A DNA stretch of 13,658 nucleotides from Prevotella sp. UBA4339 (lineage in GTDB: Bacteria > Bacteroidota > Bacteroidia > Bacteroidales > Bacteroidaceae), in the NCBI GenBank assembly GCA_002393725.1, contig DGTJ01000048.1:356-14013 (forward strand). The letters are read 5' to 3'. Below the pieces are notes generated by a model. It worked only from the letters and a program-made list of their open reading frames with translations. It was not told the origin of the DNA and did no database searches. This document shows, in pieces, positions 13,154-13,658 of this stretch. A program made the position numbers and the translations under genes. Position 1 is the stretch's first letter, and every line of letters begins with the position of its first letter.

Positions 13154-13624
13154 ATGAAGAAGATTTTTGTTGCCTTTGTGGCATTTCTGGCACTCTGTGC
13201 CTGTGGTAATGGTGAGAAGAAACCCCTCGACTATCGCGGACTGTCGATGAATATCCCTTTCAAGACATTCTGTGACTCTCTGACGGCTCGCGGGTTTGTG
13301 GTGGACTCTGCAAAGACTGACTCTGCCTTCACTCGTGTGTCGATGTTCAATCCTGCTGAGAAATACCGTCTGATGCTGGCTCAGCACAATGACACTCTTG
13401 ATGCTATTCAGGAGAACTATGTCATCTCTACCAACGACAGTACGCGAAGGATGTGGCAGCAGATTCGCGACGGTTTTGAGAAATCTATCGGGGCATGGCC
13501 CAATATGCTTAAGGATGGTGAGGACCACCGCATAGCAAAGTTCGAGGCAGATGGTGGATTCATCACCGTTACGCTCGAGAATACATACAAGCCTACGCTC
13601 TCTGTGCTCTATCAGCCTAAATAA
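13154..13624 (+). CDS. Small lipoprotein of unknown function
   Basis: A 156-residue protein with a lipoprotein signal peptide MKKIFVAFVAFLALCAC, lipidated Cys at residue 17, then GNGEKKP. The mature start LDYRGLSMNIPFKTFCDSLTARGF resembles a family of small Bacteroidota lipoproteins and exported proteins whose mature part opens with a KGIPINGT..F...L...GF pattern; these have no known function to me. The rest is mixed alpha/beta, with a long helix-like RRMWQQIRDGFEKSIGAW and a closing FITVTLENTYKPTLSVLYQ. It is transcribed divergently from the TonB receptor through an overlapping promoter region, so the two may be reciprocally expressed. No gene is visible in the remaining 34 nt, and no terminator hairpin was found there. 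Confidence 0.75.
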   Translation: MKKIFVAFVAFLALCACGNGEKKPLDYRGLSMNIPFKTFCDSLTARGFVVDSAKTDSAFTRVSMFNPAEKYRLMLAQHNDTLDAIQENYVISTNDSTRRMWQQIRDGFEKSIGAWPNMLKDGEDHRIAKFEADGGFITVTLENTYKPTLSVLYQPK

Positions 13625-13658
13625 GCTGGACCATACATTATTCTAATAATAAAGCCCT

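Overview
The window looks like a chromosomal segment of a Bacteroidota bacterium, most likely Prevotella or a close relative. The evidence is a set of Bacteroidota-type promoters (-7 box TAnnTTTG, some with a -33 TTTG or TTG box 19-20 nt upstream), a general lack of Shine-Dalgarno sites, a TonB receptor paired with a DUF4249 lipoprotein, a DUF4861 protein next to a family 2 glycoside hydrolase, and a two-domain NagB/PIG-L lineage otherwise typical of this phylum. Genus is inferred from protein flavour only. No RNA genes, insertion sequences, integrases or CRISPR arrays were seen.

Layout. (a) 1-1432, minus strand: a carbohydrate-utilisation pair, DUF4861 then the start of a GH2 enzyme cut by the window edge. 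(b) 1674-5043, plus strand: a three-gene operon from a clear promoter, holding a PIG-L deacetylase that is the C-terminal part of the Bacteroidota NagB-like protein, an alpha/beta hydrolase fused to a degenerate HAD-like domain, and a HI0933/BaiN-type flavoprotein. (c) 8500-5017, minus strand: a CPA2-type antiporter with a long cytosolic tail, a LolD-like ABC ATPase and a CvfB-like S1 protein, tightly packed and overlapping. (d) 8646-10145, plus strand: aspartate-semialdehyde dehydrogenase (asd) followed by a small lipoprotein. (e) 13073-10118, minus strand: a TonB-dependent receptor followed by a DUF4249 lipoprotein. (f) 13154-13624, plus strand: a small lipoprotein divergent from the receptor, with interlocking promoters.

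The segment is compact. Two convergent gene pairs overlap tail to tail by 27-28 bp, and three divergent intergenic regions carry the promoters. I see no obviously new multi-gene system. The interest lies in departures from family norms: loss of the NagB half, loss of the third S1 domain of the CvfB-like protein, loss of the expected ion-binding Asp in the antiporter, an inactive-looking HAD domain fused to an esterase, a receptor without the usual N-terminal carboxypeptidase-like domain, nearly leaderless start sites, and an 8-nt-period repeat that encodes a lipoprotein signal peptide.
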